Assembly (NCBI GenBank): GCA_002077065.1
Contig: NAJO01000015.1
Span: 682,001 to 746,000 of the forward strand
Source: Cryoendolithus antarcticus
Lineage: Eukaryota; Ascomycota; Dothideomycetes; Cladosporiales; Cladosporiaceae
DNA length: 64,000 nucleotides
Direction of reading: 5' to 3'
In this document: positions 39,869-49,594 of the stretch, piece by piece
Numbering within the stretch: position 1 is the stretch's first letter
Layout: every line of letters starts with the position of its first letter
Made by a program: the position numbers and the translations under genes
The notes under the pieces: model-generated
What the model saw: the letters and a program-made list of their open reading frames with translations, nothing else
Told to the model about the DNA's origin: nothing
The model's database searches: none

Positions 39869-40044
39869 GGCAATGTGCCTTACGGAACATGCAAAGTGCA
39901 ACGAGCGCCGCGCAAGGACAGTGCAAGTCAATAGCGAGCCCGTGACCCGTGTGTTGCGACTTGATATTGTAGTGTTGTGAAACCGCAAGATATGAATCTG
40001 TTGATTCCCCGCGCCGATAGTGACGATCTCATAAACACATACAT

Positions 40045-40827
40045 TCAGCCTTTCATTGCCTCTAGCAGCCTGCTCACAGACACGACCTCGAATCCTCTTT
40101 CGTGGAGCTCCGGCAATACTCGCCTCAGCATTGGGGCGGTCCACGACCTGCGGTCATGGCAGATGATCACAGCACCTGGGCGAGCCATGCTCAGCACATG
40201 CCATGCGTTGACTCGCCAGTGTCGGATGAACGGGTCGTGAGGGTAGATGCTACCCAGTACGGTCTTGTAGTCTGCTTTCTCGGCGATGTCAAGAACACGC
40301 TGACTGAAGACGCCAGAGCCGGGACGAAACCAGAAAGATTGTCGGGTGACATTAGCGGTGGTGTATGCATCGTTCAGCAGCGAGTCGACGGAGGAGATCT
40401 GCTCAGCTAAGACATCTGACGGCAGAGATATTGATGGCTCGTCGTGCATGGCATGGTTGCCAAGCTCATTGCCGTGCTGCAAGATGCTCGTCAGAATGCC
40501 TTCGCGACCATTGACCTGATCTCCAATGACGAAAAATGTCGCAGTCGCGTTGTGTTTCTTTAACACGTCCAGGATCTCCGACGTATGAGCTGAAGGGGCA
40601 TCATCGATGGTCAACGCAACGATCTTATGTGTCGTCTGGACGTGGAAGAGAACTGAAGGGAATGCTCCTTGAAAGTACGATATCACGAAGCGCGGAGGCT
40701 TGTATATGATGTACGCTGGCAGGACGACGAGCAGACAAATCGCCGCGATTGCGATTTGAATAGCCATCCGGGTCCGTTTTGCTTTACGTCGAGAAAAGGG
40801 CCGAGGAAGGCGCAAGAGGAGCGGCAT
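40045..40827 (-). CDS. Membrane-anchored polysaccharide deacetylase (CE4/NodB)
   Basis: 260 aa from the ATG at 40827. One N-terminal membrane anchor (IQIAIAAICLLVVLPAYIIY) follows a strongly basic cytosolic stretch, giving a type II topology with the enzyme outside or in the secretory lumen. The NodB fold is visible: TIDDAPS (catalytic and metal Asp pair), GNHAMHDEPS (metal His residues, with HxxH instead of the more common HxxxH), FRPGSGVF (groove motif 3), and VIICHDRR (motif 5 His). Family enzymes remove acetyl groups from chitin or related polymers. The substrate here is not defined. No intron needed. It lies 3' to a sugar permease on the same strand, with no evidence of joint control. 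Confidence 0.85.
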   Translation of the reverse strand: MPLLLRLPRPFSRRKAKRTRMAIQIAIAAICLLVVLPAYIIYKPPRFVISYFQGAFPSVLFHVQTTHKIVALTIDDAPSAHTSEILDVLKKHNATATFFVIGDQVNGREGILTSILQHGNELGNHAMHDEPSISLPSDVLAEQISSVDSLLNDAYTTANVTRQSFWFRPGSGVFSQRVLDIAEKADYKTVLGSIYPHDPFIRHWRVNAWHVLSMARPGAVIICHDRRSWTAPMLRRVLPELHERGFEVVSVSRLLEAMKG

Positions 40828-41145
40828 GGTGAGCAAGCTTCAGGAACTTGCAGCTCGCCATGCTAATGTTGAGTCGATGCGTCTAACAGGACCAGCATGC
40901 ATGGTACCCTACAAGAGGCAGAAGTGAGGGCCATAAAAGTGAATTGAGGAAAGGAGATCGGAGTTGGAGAGAGGCGGGCGACCTCATTCGGCAAATCCGG
41001 AAAACCTTGGCAAACTGAGCTGCAAGGCGATGGGCACAAGACCAGCGTCGCACAAGGACCCTCGAGTGCCCAACAGAGCCCGGGTCGATGTGAAGCCGGG
41101 AAGCAGTCATGCAAGACCGTGAATTACATAGCTTTGTGCGTTGCG
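40828..41145. other. Deacetylase upstream region
   Basis: 318 bp between the deacetylase start and the sugar-permease stop. Nothing else recognised. Confidence 0.5.
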
Positions 41146-42808
41146 CTACTCGACTGAGTACTGAGCGAACTCCCTAGTCTTCAAGCCCTTCGAGAACATG
41201 ATATCAAGTTCCTCATACGTCCTGCCCTTCGTCTCTGGTACTCTGAAGTATGCCCAGACGAGACTCACCATGCTCAAGCCTCCAAAGAAGAACCCTATCT
41301 TCCCTCGCACATTGCCTTCATCCGGATTGAACATGTAGGGGATTGCCACCGTCATCGCTATGGCCACTACTGCCTGCACAGCCGTCGCCAGAGCGATAGT
41401 TTTGCTGCGTACACGTGTAGCGCTGCACTCGCAGAGCAGCACGAAGCAGACTGGGCCGATACTAAGATCATACACGAAGTTCCAGATCAGCATCAAGCTG
41501 GCTTGCGCCCACGCAATGCCGTGGTTCGATTCGTATGACGGCAGACAATCGAGAATCCCGATGATCAGCAGCAGAACAATGAGTACTGCTAAGCCAGTGT
41601 TGTAGATGCGCCGTCGTCCGTAGTGTATCAGCAGAACCCAGGAGCAGCATGTCCCGACGAAGCCGAGAGCAAGAAAGCCTACACCCATACTGAACGCCTT
41701 CTCCACCGGCAGGCCAGCAAGCTCGAAGAAGTAGACCGCATAGCCCACAAGGTAGATACCGGAAAGGACCTGGATGGTGTAGACGCCGATGCTGATCTCG
41801 GTGCGGCGCAGATTCGCAGGCTTGAAGCAATCGAGGTACGTAGTGCCTGTCTCCATCTCGCGCTCGAGTCTATCCGTCTCGATGATCATGGCAAGTGTCG
41901 GCTTGACATCGACGGTTGCGGACGCGAGTCGACGGAGGGAGTGCTCTGCATCTGCAGAGCGTTCTTGGCGGACCAGCCACCTACTCGTATCAGCCTCTGA
42001 GACTAGTTTATAGCACAACGCAATACTTACCATGGCGACTCAGGCGCGAACGGCCAGCCAATCAGGATCGCCACAACCCATACCCACTGGCTTGCGAACG
42101 GTGCACTGTAAGCCCAATGGTTGTCTAGCTTGGACGTCCCGGCTATGACCCCGTTCGCGATGAGCTGTCCCATCACGAAGCTGAGATTGACCCAAGAAGT
42201 CAACACGCCTCTCAGCGGGATTGGACAGACCTCTGAAGCGTAGGCTGGCGCGACCACGACGTAGGTGCCAAGTACTAGTCCTCCGAGAAGCTCGCCCACC
42301 AGCAACACAGGCAGGGACCGCGCGAAAAATTGGATGAATATGAACGCAGCAGTGAGTATCACGCATACGCCGAAAGTCTTCTTGCGGCCGTACCACTCCA
42401 TGGGGTAGGCTGCGAAGAATGCACCCACGACTTGACCGATGGGATTGCCCATGCCCAGGCCCGTCTGCCAGGCGGCGGAGATTATAAAGTTATCCTTGAA
42501 TCTGTAACCGAAGTCGCGCTGGAAAGCAGGAGTAGCGTACAAGTTTCCTAGCAATTGAGGGTCGAATGCTGTCATGATCTGTATTCGCGTCAGCGAAAGC
42601 GTAGACGACTAGAATCTGGTCCACATACCACCCCGAGACTGAAGAAGATGGACCATCCCACAGCCGTAGGGTAGAGCCTGATCGCTTCGAGGAATGGCAT
42701 CTCATGTTCGCGATCTGCGGCCAGTCGTGCATTGTCGCCACCAACAGAATCAATGACAATCTTGCTCTTAACGTCACGCTCTGAATCATCTTTCGCCGAA
42801 GTAGCCAT
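41146..42808 (-). CDS. MFS sugar permease, alpha-glucoside/maltose type
   Basis: Twelve-helix proton-coupled sugar transporter, 520 aa. Model complement(join(41146..41980,42031..42578,42629..42808)), two 50-bp introns with GTATGT and GTAAGT donors. The first helix ends SLGVIMTAFDPQLLGNL, the Mal-type signature. WYGRKKTFG (loop 2/3), PLRGVLTSWVNLSFVMGQL (helix 5), PESPWWLVRQ (end of helix 6) and PETKGRTYEELD (C terminus) are the conserved sugar-porter motifs. It resembles fungal general alpha-glucoside permeases more than hexose carriers, but specificity is inferred from likeness alone. Confidence 0.93.
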
Positions 42809-43483
42809 GTCGCCTACTGAGGATGGATTAGAATCAGTTGGTCCCTCATCTACGGCTCCCTTTGATTGTTAGCGACGGTCGTAGGTGGAGACTTGATAGA
42901 ACACACAACATCGAAGGTGCCGTAGGACGTGCTGGCGAGGGAAGCCACATGGCCGCCATCTTCGGCACGCGACATTCCCCACACAGCTCAAGATAAGTAT
43001 TACTACATGGATCTCGGCTTATCTCTTGAATGTCGACTACTGCAATGGAACGAGGTGGAGGTGGAGGCAAGTGGTGGTCCCGAAGCTTCGCCAAGCGCTT
43101 TAAGGGTCGATGCGGGAACAAGACATTGCCGGATTGTTGCCGGTCGATGTACGTAAAATTGAAGAAGAGCAACATGTGTTCTTGTCAACATCGCTCTACT
43201 GAGATCGAGCTTTGCTATGTACACTTTCCCGGAGTCCCCGCGCCCAGCATCCAGGATTTGCTTGCTTCTCTTTACGCCCGAGCGTTCCTCTGCTGCCGCC
43301 AACGTAGCCGTGACAGTGACCTTAATGTGCACGACCGCGGAGAATCACTCGCAACATTTCCCCCTGAGTCATCCAGCCTCGAGCTTCTCGCGGGTAAGAC
43401 AGCAGCACACTGAACGTTGCCGTCAAGTGCAGAGCGGCTTTGCCGTTTTTCCGGTACTGATGAACCGAAAAGGCCGTGGACGT
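42809..43483. other. Permease upstream region
   Basis: 675 bp between the sugar permease start and the 3' end of the collagen-like gene. Only unconvincing short frames. Confidence 0.5.
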
Positions 43484-46027
43484 TTACCCTCGCAGGAATG
43501 TCCGTGAGAATATCGATATCGTCATAATCGAGAAGTTTCCACATATACCCTGACATTGGATTCAGTGCTGGACAGGCTCATCGAAGACAATGAGACGGCT
43601 TACCGGTACCCCCCCTGCCGTAGCACCACCGTTACACTGGTAGCAATTCTGCTCACCGGCTGAACCAGATACCGTTCCAACGCCGAGAACACCGGCGCTG
43701 CTAGTTACGTAGGTTATTGAATTGCCACACCAGCAGTCCACCGCGCTCGTGCCATTGTTGACCGTGCCGTAGTACTGGGTGTTCAAGGTCGCGCAGGCGG
43801 ATGAACACTTGCTTTCACCTAGTGTGGCGTACGTCGATTGGTAGGTCGACAGCGCTCGTCCGGTATTCGTAGAAGGCTGGCCGGTCTGCACGTAGCAGCC
43901 GAGGTAGGAATAGACAGTGGCGGACGTCGCTGTTGGACCAGGGATTCCGCTGGCTCTGCACCAGATGTGATTAGGCTCATGTCTTCAGTCAAGTATGCCA
44001 TGGACGACGATTACCCCGAAGGCCCGGATGGCCTACGCAAACACACGGTCAGCCGAATCTTCTTGCAGAGAATCAGCCAACATAACCTACCCTGATGGCC
44101 CAGACGGCCCATAAGATCCTTGCGGTCCCTGTCGACTGTCAGAAACGGCGTCTCTGAATTCAGTGGAGATTACCCACTACTGAGCCCGTTGCGCCAGTCA
44201 AGCCGACTGCGCCGCTTGGACCCTACCAGACAGTAAGCACCACTTCAAGCCTTTGGGTCGCTCTGACTGACACTAGGACCTGGACTGCCAACGCTACCTG
44301 TGACGCGTATAGTATGTCAGGAACTAACTGCTGAAGCTGGAGGGTGGAAGACCTATCAGTGGCGCCCTGTAATGTTGTCAGCGAAGTCAAGCCATGAAGT
44401 TCACTTGTTCGATACCGTAGGTCTATGCAAGAAGTGGTCAGTATCACATTCTCGTGTATAACAGACAAGGCGTTCTTACCCTGTTGGTCCCATCAAACCT
44501 GGGGAGCCTTGCAAGCCGCTAGGACCCTATAGCATACTCAATATCTCGTCAAGCCCACCATGAAGCCCGAGCTTACACTTGGGCCAACCGCGCCGGAAAT
44601 GCGTAGGCCATGTCAGTACATCGAACATCCAAAGCAAGACATGGATGACCTATCAGTGGGACCCTGCGAGTTTGTCAGCGAGGGCAAAGTTTTTCGATAT
44701 GGAGTTTCATACTGTAGGCCCCTGTAACCCAGCACTGCCTTGTACACCAGTCGGACTACACAGTTCGTCAGTTCTCTGAGACCTCATCGATCGTGCCAGG
44801 ATATGTCACAGCAATCGGACATATTTACCCAGTGCTTCCTGCGACGCCCTGGGCTCCTGTTGGGCCTGCTATCCTGATGATGCCGTTAGGGGACTCGCTA
44901 GACACTTGAAATCATTTCAAGACCATACCCGGTGGCTCCCTACAGCTTTCATTAGTACAGTGCTGATTCTGCTACCAGGAGATTACGCTCATCAACACAT
45001 ACCGTAACGCCTTGTATCCCTTGTATTCCTTGTAGCCCTTGAATTCCTTGATTACCTTGAATCCCTTGGGTACCCTGGATTCCTTGGCTGCCGGTAGCTC
45101 TACAACTGATGTCAGTCATCTGCAGCGACACCGCCGTTGCGCCAGGATACTCGCCCTGTCGGCCCGCTCGGGCGTAGGTTGCGAATCAGTAGAGTCCATA
45201 TTCATGACCGCAGGTGTTGAAAACTTATCTGAAGGTCCCGGCACCGTATTGTAACTCGCCGCCTGGCACGAAGCCACCGAGAATAGCGACAGCTGAATGA
45301 ATAAGCATCCATCTGGCGCACCCCCGTCCACGAAGATCGAGTACACTATCCCGTTCCGCAAAGCGCAGAAATTTGCTTGGCCGTTGAAGAAAGCATCGTT
45401 TAGCCAGCTCAATGTACCATCGCGTTGTATGCTAAACATAGTAGTGATCGAGCCGGGAATTGTGCTGGGTATGAACTGCTGGAAGGTAAGTCCAGACGAG
45501 GTCGAGTAAGTATATACGACTCCACCAACTGTGGCAGTCAAGACGCCGTTGCGGGTAGTGTACACCGGGGTATTGGTGCAGTCTTGCGTAATTGTGCCGT
45601 TGCCCGACATGTAGAAATTCCCACTCTGCCTCTTCTGGTGATCCTTATCATTCCGCACGAGCATCACGAAAGTGACATCGTCTGGATTTGTCGTGGGCGA
45701 AGGCGAATACCGAGATACCTGCGTTGCGCTCGTTGACAGTATACTGCTCGGCATGGTGAGCAATGCTGGCGCTGAGGTCCACTGTAACGTTGTGATACCG
45801 CTGATGCTAGTAGGTGCGTTCGTGACTGTCACGCCTGCTTGCGCGAGTGGGAAGAACGTCGTGTTCGAGGTGACGAGGGTATCGATTGACACAGCCTGCT
45901 CATATACGACTTGCTGCTGCATTGAGCTGACGATTCGGCATGCTGACTGTGTCCGGACCGGCGCCGGCAGGGAAAGGAACAGGTTAGCAAAGACCGCAGT
46001 AAGGTGATGTGAGGATACGCAACGCAT
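43484..46027 (-). CDS. Secreted collagen-like protein: DUF7908 - (Gly-X-Y)54 - WSC
   Basis: Proposed model complement(join(43484..43549,43604..43955,44015..44032,44091..44128,44178..44222,44272..44306,44357..44366,44416..44422,44480..44526,44577..44602,44654..44663,44713..44755,44829..44873,44929..44939,45003..45099,45155..45173,45229..46027)), 555 aa, frame exact throughout. Exon 1 encodes a hydrophobic signal-like start and a DUF7908-like domain (SGNFYMSGNGTITQDCT ... GTLSWLNDAFFNGQANFCAL ... VYSIFVDGGAPDGC). Exons 2-16 encode 54 uninterrupted Gly-X-Y triplets, rich in GIQ/GLQ early and GPS/GPT later. Then comes a WSC-like domain (YLGCYVQTG ... CWCGNSITYV ... QNCYQCNGG ... GICGNFSIMTIS). 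It is probably an extracellular or wall-associated trimer. The start is uncertain because 45975-46018 could also be an intron with a GCTAAC branch. The last junction (43550..43603) is optional; unspliced, the protein ends at 43562. Confidence 0.8.
44307..44356 (-). other. AT-AC intron (third)
   Basis: 50 bp, begins ATAGGTCTTCC, ends ACTATAC, branch-like CCTGACAT near the end. Splits a Gly codon G|GC. No GT donor in reach keeps the Gly-X-Y register. Confidence 0.7.
44603..44653 (-). other. AT-AC intron (second)
   Basis: 51 bp, begins ATAGGTCATCC, ends GGCCTAC, branch-like ACTGACAT. Splits a Gly codon G|GC. There is no AG between the donor region and the next Gly-X-Y exon, so an AG acceptor is impossible here. 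Confidence 0.75.
45100..45154 (-). other. GC-AG intron
   Basis: 55 bp, begins GCGAGT, branch-like GACTGACAT, ends TTGTAG. Splits a Gly codon GG|A and keeps the Gly-X-Y register. Confidence 0.6.
45174..45228 (-). other. AT-AC intron (first)
   Basis: 55 bp, begins ATAAGTTTTC, ends AACCTAC, with CTACTGATTC as a possible branch. Joins the DUF7908 exon to the collagen tract through a Gly codon G|GC. Confidence 0.7.
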
Positions 46028-46371
46028 CTTGCAGAAGAGAAGAAAACGCGCGTGTAGGTTAGGAGTGCAATATGAGAACTGTGTGCAACTACTCGGCATC
46101 CAAATGTCACTTACTCGGCATCGTCGGCATAGTATACTCAAAATTTCGGCCCGCGGCCAAAACAGTGTCCGTTGCTACGGCAAAGAGATGCAGTACGGAA
46201 GATAGGACTTCCGTCAGTGTGAGGAATGTACTCTGTGATCGACTCATGGCGTGCACATTCCCGATGGCAGCCGATATTCCGATCGGTACGGATCTAGCGA
46301 GGCACGGCTCGGCTGAATGCTGGGCTTCTCGGCCAGTCTTGTCGTGGACATACAAAGCAGATCCAATGGCC
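46028..46371. other. Collagen-gene upstream region
   Basis: 344 bp between the collagen-like gene start and the dehydratase stop. The frame of exon 1 stays open to 46141 and includes another ATG at 46099, so the 5' end of the gene may extend into this stretch. Confidence 0.4.
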
Positions 46372-47677
46372 TCATCCAGCCACATTCTCAACTACCTTCT
46401 CTCCATTCGCTCCGACTGTCGCCTGTGTTCGCTGCTCAACCTTGACAGGCGGTGCGAAGATAGCTGCGATAGCGTCGACAGTCGTGTTGCCACCAGACAG
46501 GATGATGCCCACGTTCCAGCCTCCAGGACCAGCTTCGCGCTGCACGAGCTCCCGGAACTCCTCATTGTACAGCATGACAGCCAGAGGCACAGCAGCTGAA
46601 GGCTCAATGAACAGCTTAGCCCGCTCCATAGCTAATCGCAGTGCAGCCTTGATCTGGTCCTCGTTGACGCTGTAGATACCAGCCAATTTGCTCTTATCTG
46701 TTACGATCGACCAAGGGATCTCACCTACCGGAGTACGCAGACCGTCAGCAATGGTCAAAGTCTTCACTTTCTCGATCCTCTTGTTTTGCTTGAGACCGAT
46801 CTCGGCATCGTTGGCTCCCTCGAAGTTGGGCTCTGCGCCGAAGACCTTGATGCCGGTGCCTTGAAGAGCCGTGCATATACCAGACAGCATGCCGCCACCA
46901 CCAATAGGTGCTATCACCGCGTCTAGTCCGTGCTTGCTAGGTACTCCAAGTTTAGCGTTCCCGGCGAGCAAATCGATCACTTGCTGCTCGAGCTCCAGGG
47001 CCTGAGTGCCTTGCCCTAGGATTATGTCCGGGTGGTCGTAAGGTGGCACTAGAGTTGCACCGGTCTTCTTCATCACATCGACAACGACGGCCTCACGCTC
47101 ATCGCTCGTAGAGCCAGAGAAGATCACATTGGCGCCCTGTGCCTGCGTGCCGGAAATTTTGGATGGGGTAGATATGGTGGGCATCACTATGTGTGCAGGG
47201 ACGTCATGTGTTCGCGCTGCTAGAGCCAATGCCTGTGCATGGTTACCTCAAAGATCGTTAGTTTCGATGTAGGTCAATTAGAGTCAAGAGTGGAGTACCT
47301 GAACTATGCGTGACCACCCCTTTCCGCCGTACCTCATCAATGCCTTGCTCGTCGATCAGCCTACCCAATGCATGAAATGCCCCTCTCGCCTTGAATGCGC
47401 CGATCCTTTGCTGATTCTCGCACTTGAAAAACAAGCGCACGTTGGGCTCAGCGCTGTATCTGGTCGCTTTTACATCGAGTCGCAGATCATGAGGAGCAGG
47501 CTCTGACAGCACATTTGGTCCACTCGAGGGACAGCGCTTCGACTGCGGCGTAGACGCAAGCGTGTTGATCGTATCACAAGTGACTACCGGCGTTCGGTGG
47601 ATGTATTGCTTGATTCTTTTATGAGCTGCCTGAACGGACTCACGCGTTAGGGGCGGGCACAGCGAGACCTCAGCCAT
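46372..47677 (-). CDS. PLP-dependent serine/threonine dehydratase-like enzyme
   Basis: Fold-type II pyridoxal-phosphate enzyme, predicted to deaminate L-serine or L-threonine to the 2-oxo acid (or to act as a serine racemase, same family). Model complement(join(46372..47246,47299..47677)), 417 aa, one 52-bp phase-1 intron (GTACTC...TTTGAG). The PLP lysine is Lys96 in RIGAFKARGA (the family motif is usually S-F-K-x-R-G-A). THSSGNHAQALALAAR is the substrate loop and IGGGGMLSGI binds the PLP phosphate. No ACT regulatory domain follows, so it is a catabolic rather than Ilv1-type enzyme. An insert of about 35 residues (about 42-77) before RLFFKCEN makes it longer than the usual 320-340 aa. The start ATG is at 47677. 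Confidence 0.88.
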
Positions 47678-47974
47678 AGTCAAGGGATGTGCGGCGAAGA
47701 TGTGAAGAGAAAAGCAGAGGAATATGCGATCTACTTGAGCCTGCCCATGATCAAGGATTGAGAGTTATACTGTAGACCACTATCATTCGTGTGATGGTTG
47801 CTTTGACTATGACGGTAGGTCTCTGGTGGAGCCGGTTCGAGACGATAGCGCGCGCCAAGACTCGTCCAAGCGAGGCAGCTGCTGTTCAAGATGCTGCCTC
47901 AGTCCTGATACCATTCTTGCTCTGTCGCTCAAAGGTCCACACACCCATTCCGAGACTGCGCAGCGACCGCCACG

Positions 47975-48618
47975 ATGACCCGTCGCATAGTCTACGGTAT
48001 AAGCGCTTGGATCTTTGTTAGTGCTATGTGTTGTACGATCGCCAGCATCGCCCTCCCGAATTGGATATCCTACTCATCTCCTACCGACACCGACCCGATA
48101 CGAGTAACACTGGGTCTACAGAAACGATGTTCGAGCATCACGGGGAAGTGCACGCCATTCCCAAGCGACGAGGAATGCGAGATCAACTCGAACAAGTCGT
48201 TCTGTAGCATGTGGAGGTCGAGCGCGTTCCTCATGAACTTCACAGTGGTGCTTGAGCTGGCTGTGATTGTGTGTTACATTGTTGTGCTGGCGGGAGGTCG
48301 CGGAGCGAGAGAAGTGGGCTGGAAGGTCTTGTCGCCTTTGCTCGCGCTGATCGCAGTGGCACAGCTCACTGCGATGGCTATCGTGGTTAGTTTCCACGAG
48401 ACTGCGCTAAAGCCGTCAGAGCTTCGCTGACATACGTGGCGCAGGCATATCTCTACGATCACGACAATCGCTTTTTCGTTGGCTGGGAGCTCGACAAGTC
48501 ATGGATCCTCTGCACCGTCAGCTGGATCGCGCTACTAACCGACGCTACCGGAATTTTGGCTGCTGCCTTCGTGCTGGTTCCCGAGGACGATTATGAGGAG
48601 ATACCCGAGCCTCGTTGA
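47975..48618 (+). CDS. Tetraspan membrane protein, claudin/PMP22-like
   Basis: Four predicted membrane helices, 194 aa. Model join(47975..48385,48445..48618), one 59-bp intron (GTTAGT ... CTGACAT ... GCGCAG). Helix 1 WIFVSAMCCTIASIALPNW is followed by an outer loop carrying GLQKRC and several Cys (RCSSITGKCTPFP, CEINSNKSFC). This is the arrangement of fungal claudin-like/Sur7-related proteins. Helices 2-4 are NFTVVLELAVIVCYIVVLAG, LSPLLALIAVAQLTAMAIV and a final WIALLTDATGILAAAFVLV. The short tail is acidic. Function is unknown. Proteins of this layout sit in the plasma membrane. Confidence 0.78.
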
Positions 48619-48804
48619 GACGGAGCATAATTCCGAAGCGAGAGAATCTTTACGACGAAACGGCAGACAGTGGCATAAAGGTCGCAGCATAGCGGTGAAT
48701 AGCGGCCCTGTACATTTCTATCTACGTTTCCAATTGCCTCAAGATCTATCAGCTCATAGGCCCGACAAGCTTTCGGCGATGCGACGCAATGCGCAACGTC
48801 GAGA

Positions 48805-49594
48805 TCACTCCTGCAACGGAAAGCCAATCCCCAGCAATAGGGCAGGCTCATCAATATTGTGGTGCTGGTAGCTGAGTATGCCGACCCCACCAGGCTCCAT
48901 CATCAGGGACAGAGGGAACGACAACTCATAGCCCAGGAAGCGCTTGGCGAACGCTCTCGTCAGATGGCCATGTGCAACCAAGATGACGTCTTTCGGCCCG
49001 CTGCTGTGCATTCGATCTGCGTGAAAGGTTCGGATCTCTTTCAGCAAGGCATCGATCCGGGCGGTGACTTCAGCGGACGACCTAGGACACTGTAAGCGGA
49101 GTCCTGAAGGGAGAGGAGGGTCTACGTACTCGCCACCTTCACAGCCATCTGACCAGATATCCCACTCCCGCTGCTTGTCGAGGCCACGCTCTTTGCGGAG
49201 GGCTCGGATGTCCTTCGTCAGACGACCTTCATAGTCACTACATAGCACCATCAGCAAAATCTCGTCACGCCATATGAACTTCGCATTCTGTAACACACCC
49301 ATAATCCCACTCTGCCAAGCTCTCACTGATCTCATACCCATCATTTCGTCCAGACAAGAGCTCGTAAGTCTTGATCGCTCGCTTTCTAGGCGAGAGCCAG
49401 ACTTTGGCGACTTTTGCCGGATCAATCAATTTGCCTGTGCCATACACCTGCTGTGCTGTAGCCTTGACTTGAGCTTCGCCGTGAGGTGTCAACGGGATAT
49501 CAGTTTTGCCCGTGTATTGACCCGATTTCGACCATTCGGTCTCGCCATGGCGAAGGACGAAAACACGGGGAGTAGAGGCGTCTTTGTCTGGCAT
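48805..49594 (-). CDS. shb17: Sedoheptulose-1,7-bisphosphatase (Shb17-like)
   Basis: Histidine-phosphatase-fold enzyme that hydrolyses sedoheptulose 1,7-bisphosphate in riboneogenesis, feeding ribose without NADPH production. Model complement(join(48805..49081,49130..49237,49299..49594)), 226 aa, introns of 48 and 61 bp. Catalytic RHGETEW (His16 accepts the phosphate), then SGQYTGKTDIPLT, EWDYGDYEGRLT and GLDKQREWDIW. The second His is in VAHGHLTRAF, and the C terminus has PGGVGILSYQHHNIDEPAL. These last blocks separate Shb17 from other phosphoglycerate-mutase relatives. Slightly shorter than yeast Shb17 (271 aa). Confidence 0.93.

Larger units (their letters stand above)
44223..44716 (-). 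repeat. Tandem duplication of an exon-intron block in the collagen gene
   Basis: Two blocks about 297-304 bp apart share layout and sequence: exon end CCTAC[AG], 49-bp intron beginning GTAT and ending TCGCTGACAA...CAG, 10-nt exon GGNNCCACTG, AT-AC intron starting ATAGGTC[AT]TCC, exon starting GC, then an intron and an exon starting GGTCC. Confidence 0.7.

Noticed and set aside
45100..45173. Reading straight from the GGCGAG at 45155 into the collagen tract through an exon coding GEYPGATAVSLQ
   Set aside because: It keeps the frame but inserts a non-collagen stretch and needs a poor GTCATG donor upstream. The AT-AC plus GC-AG solution gives perfect triplets with normal intron sizes and branch sites.
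44307..45228. U12-type (minor spliceosome) AT-AC introns
   Set aside because: Donors are ATA[AG]GT rather than ATATCCTT, and no TTCCTTAAC branch is present. Branches look like CTGAC, as in the neighbouring GT-AG introns.
47830..47860. tRNA-like GGTTCGAGAC word
   Set aside because: Flanking bases do not form a T-arm or acceptor stem, and no A box lies at the right distance.
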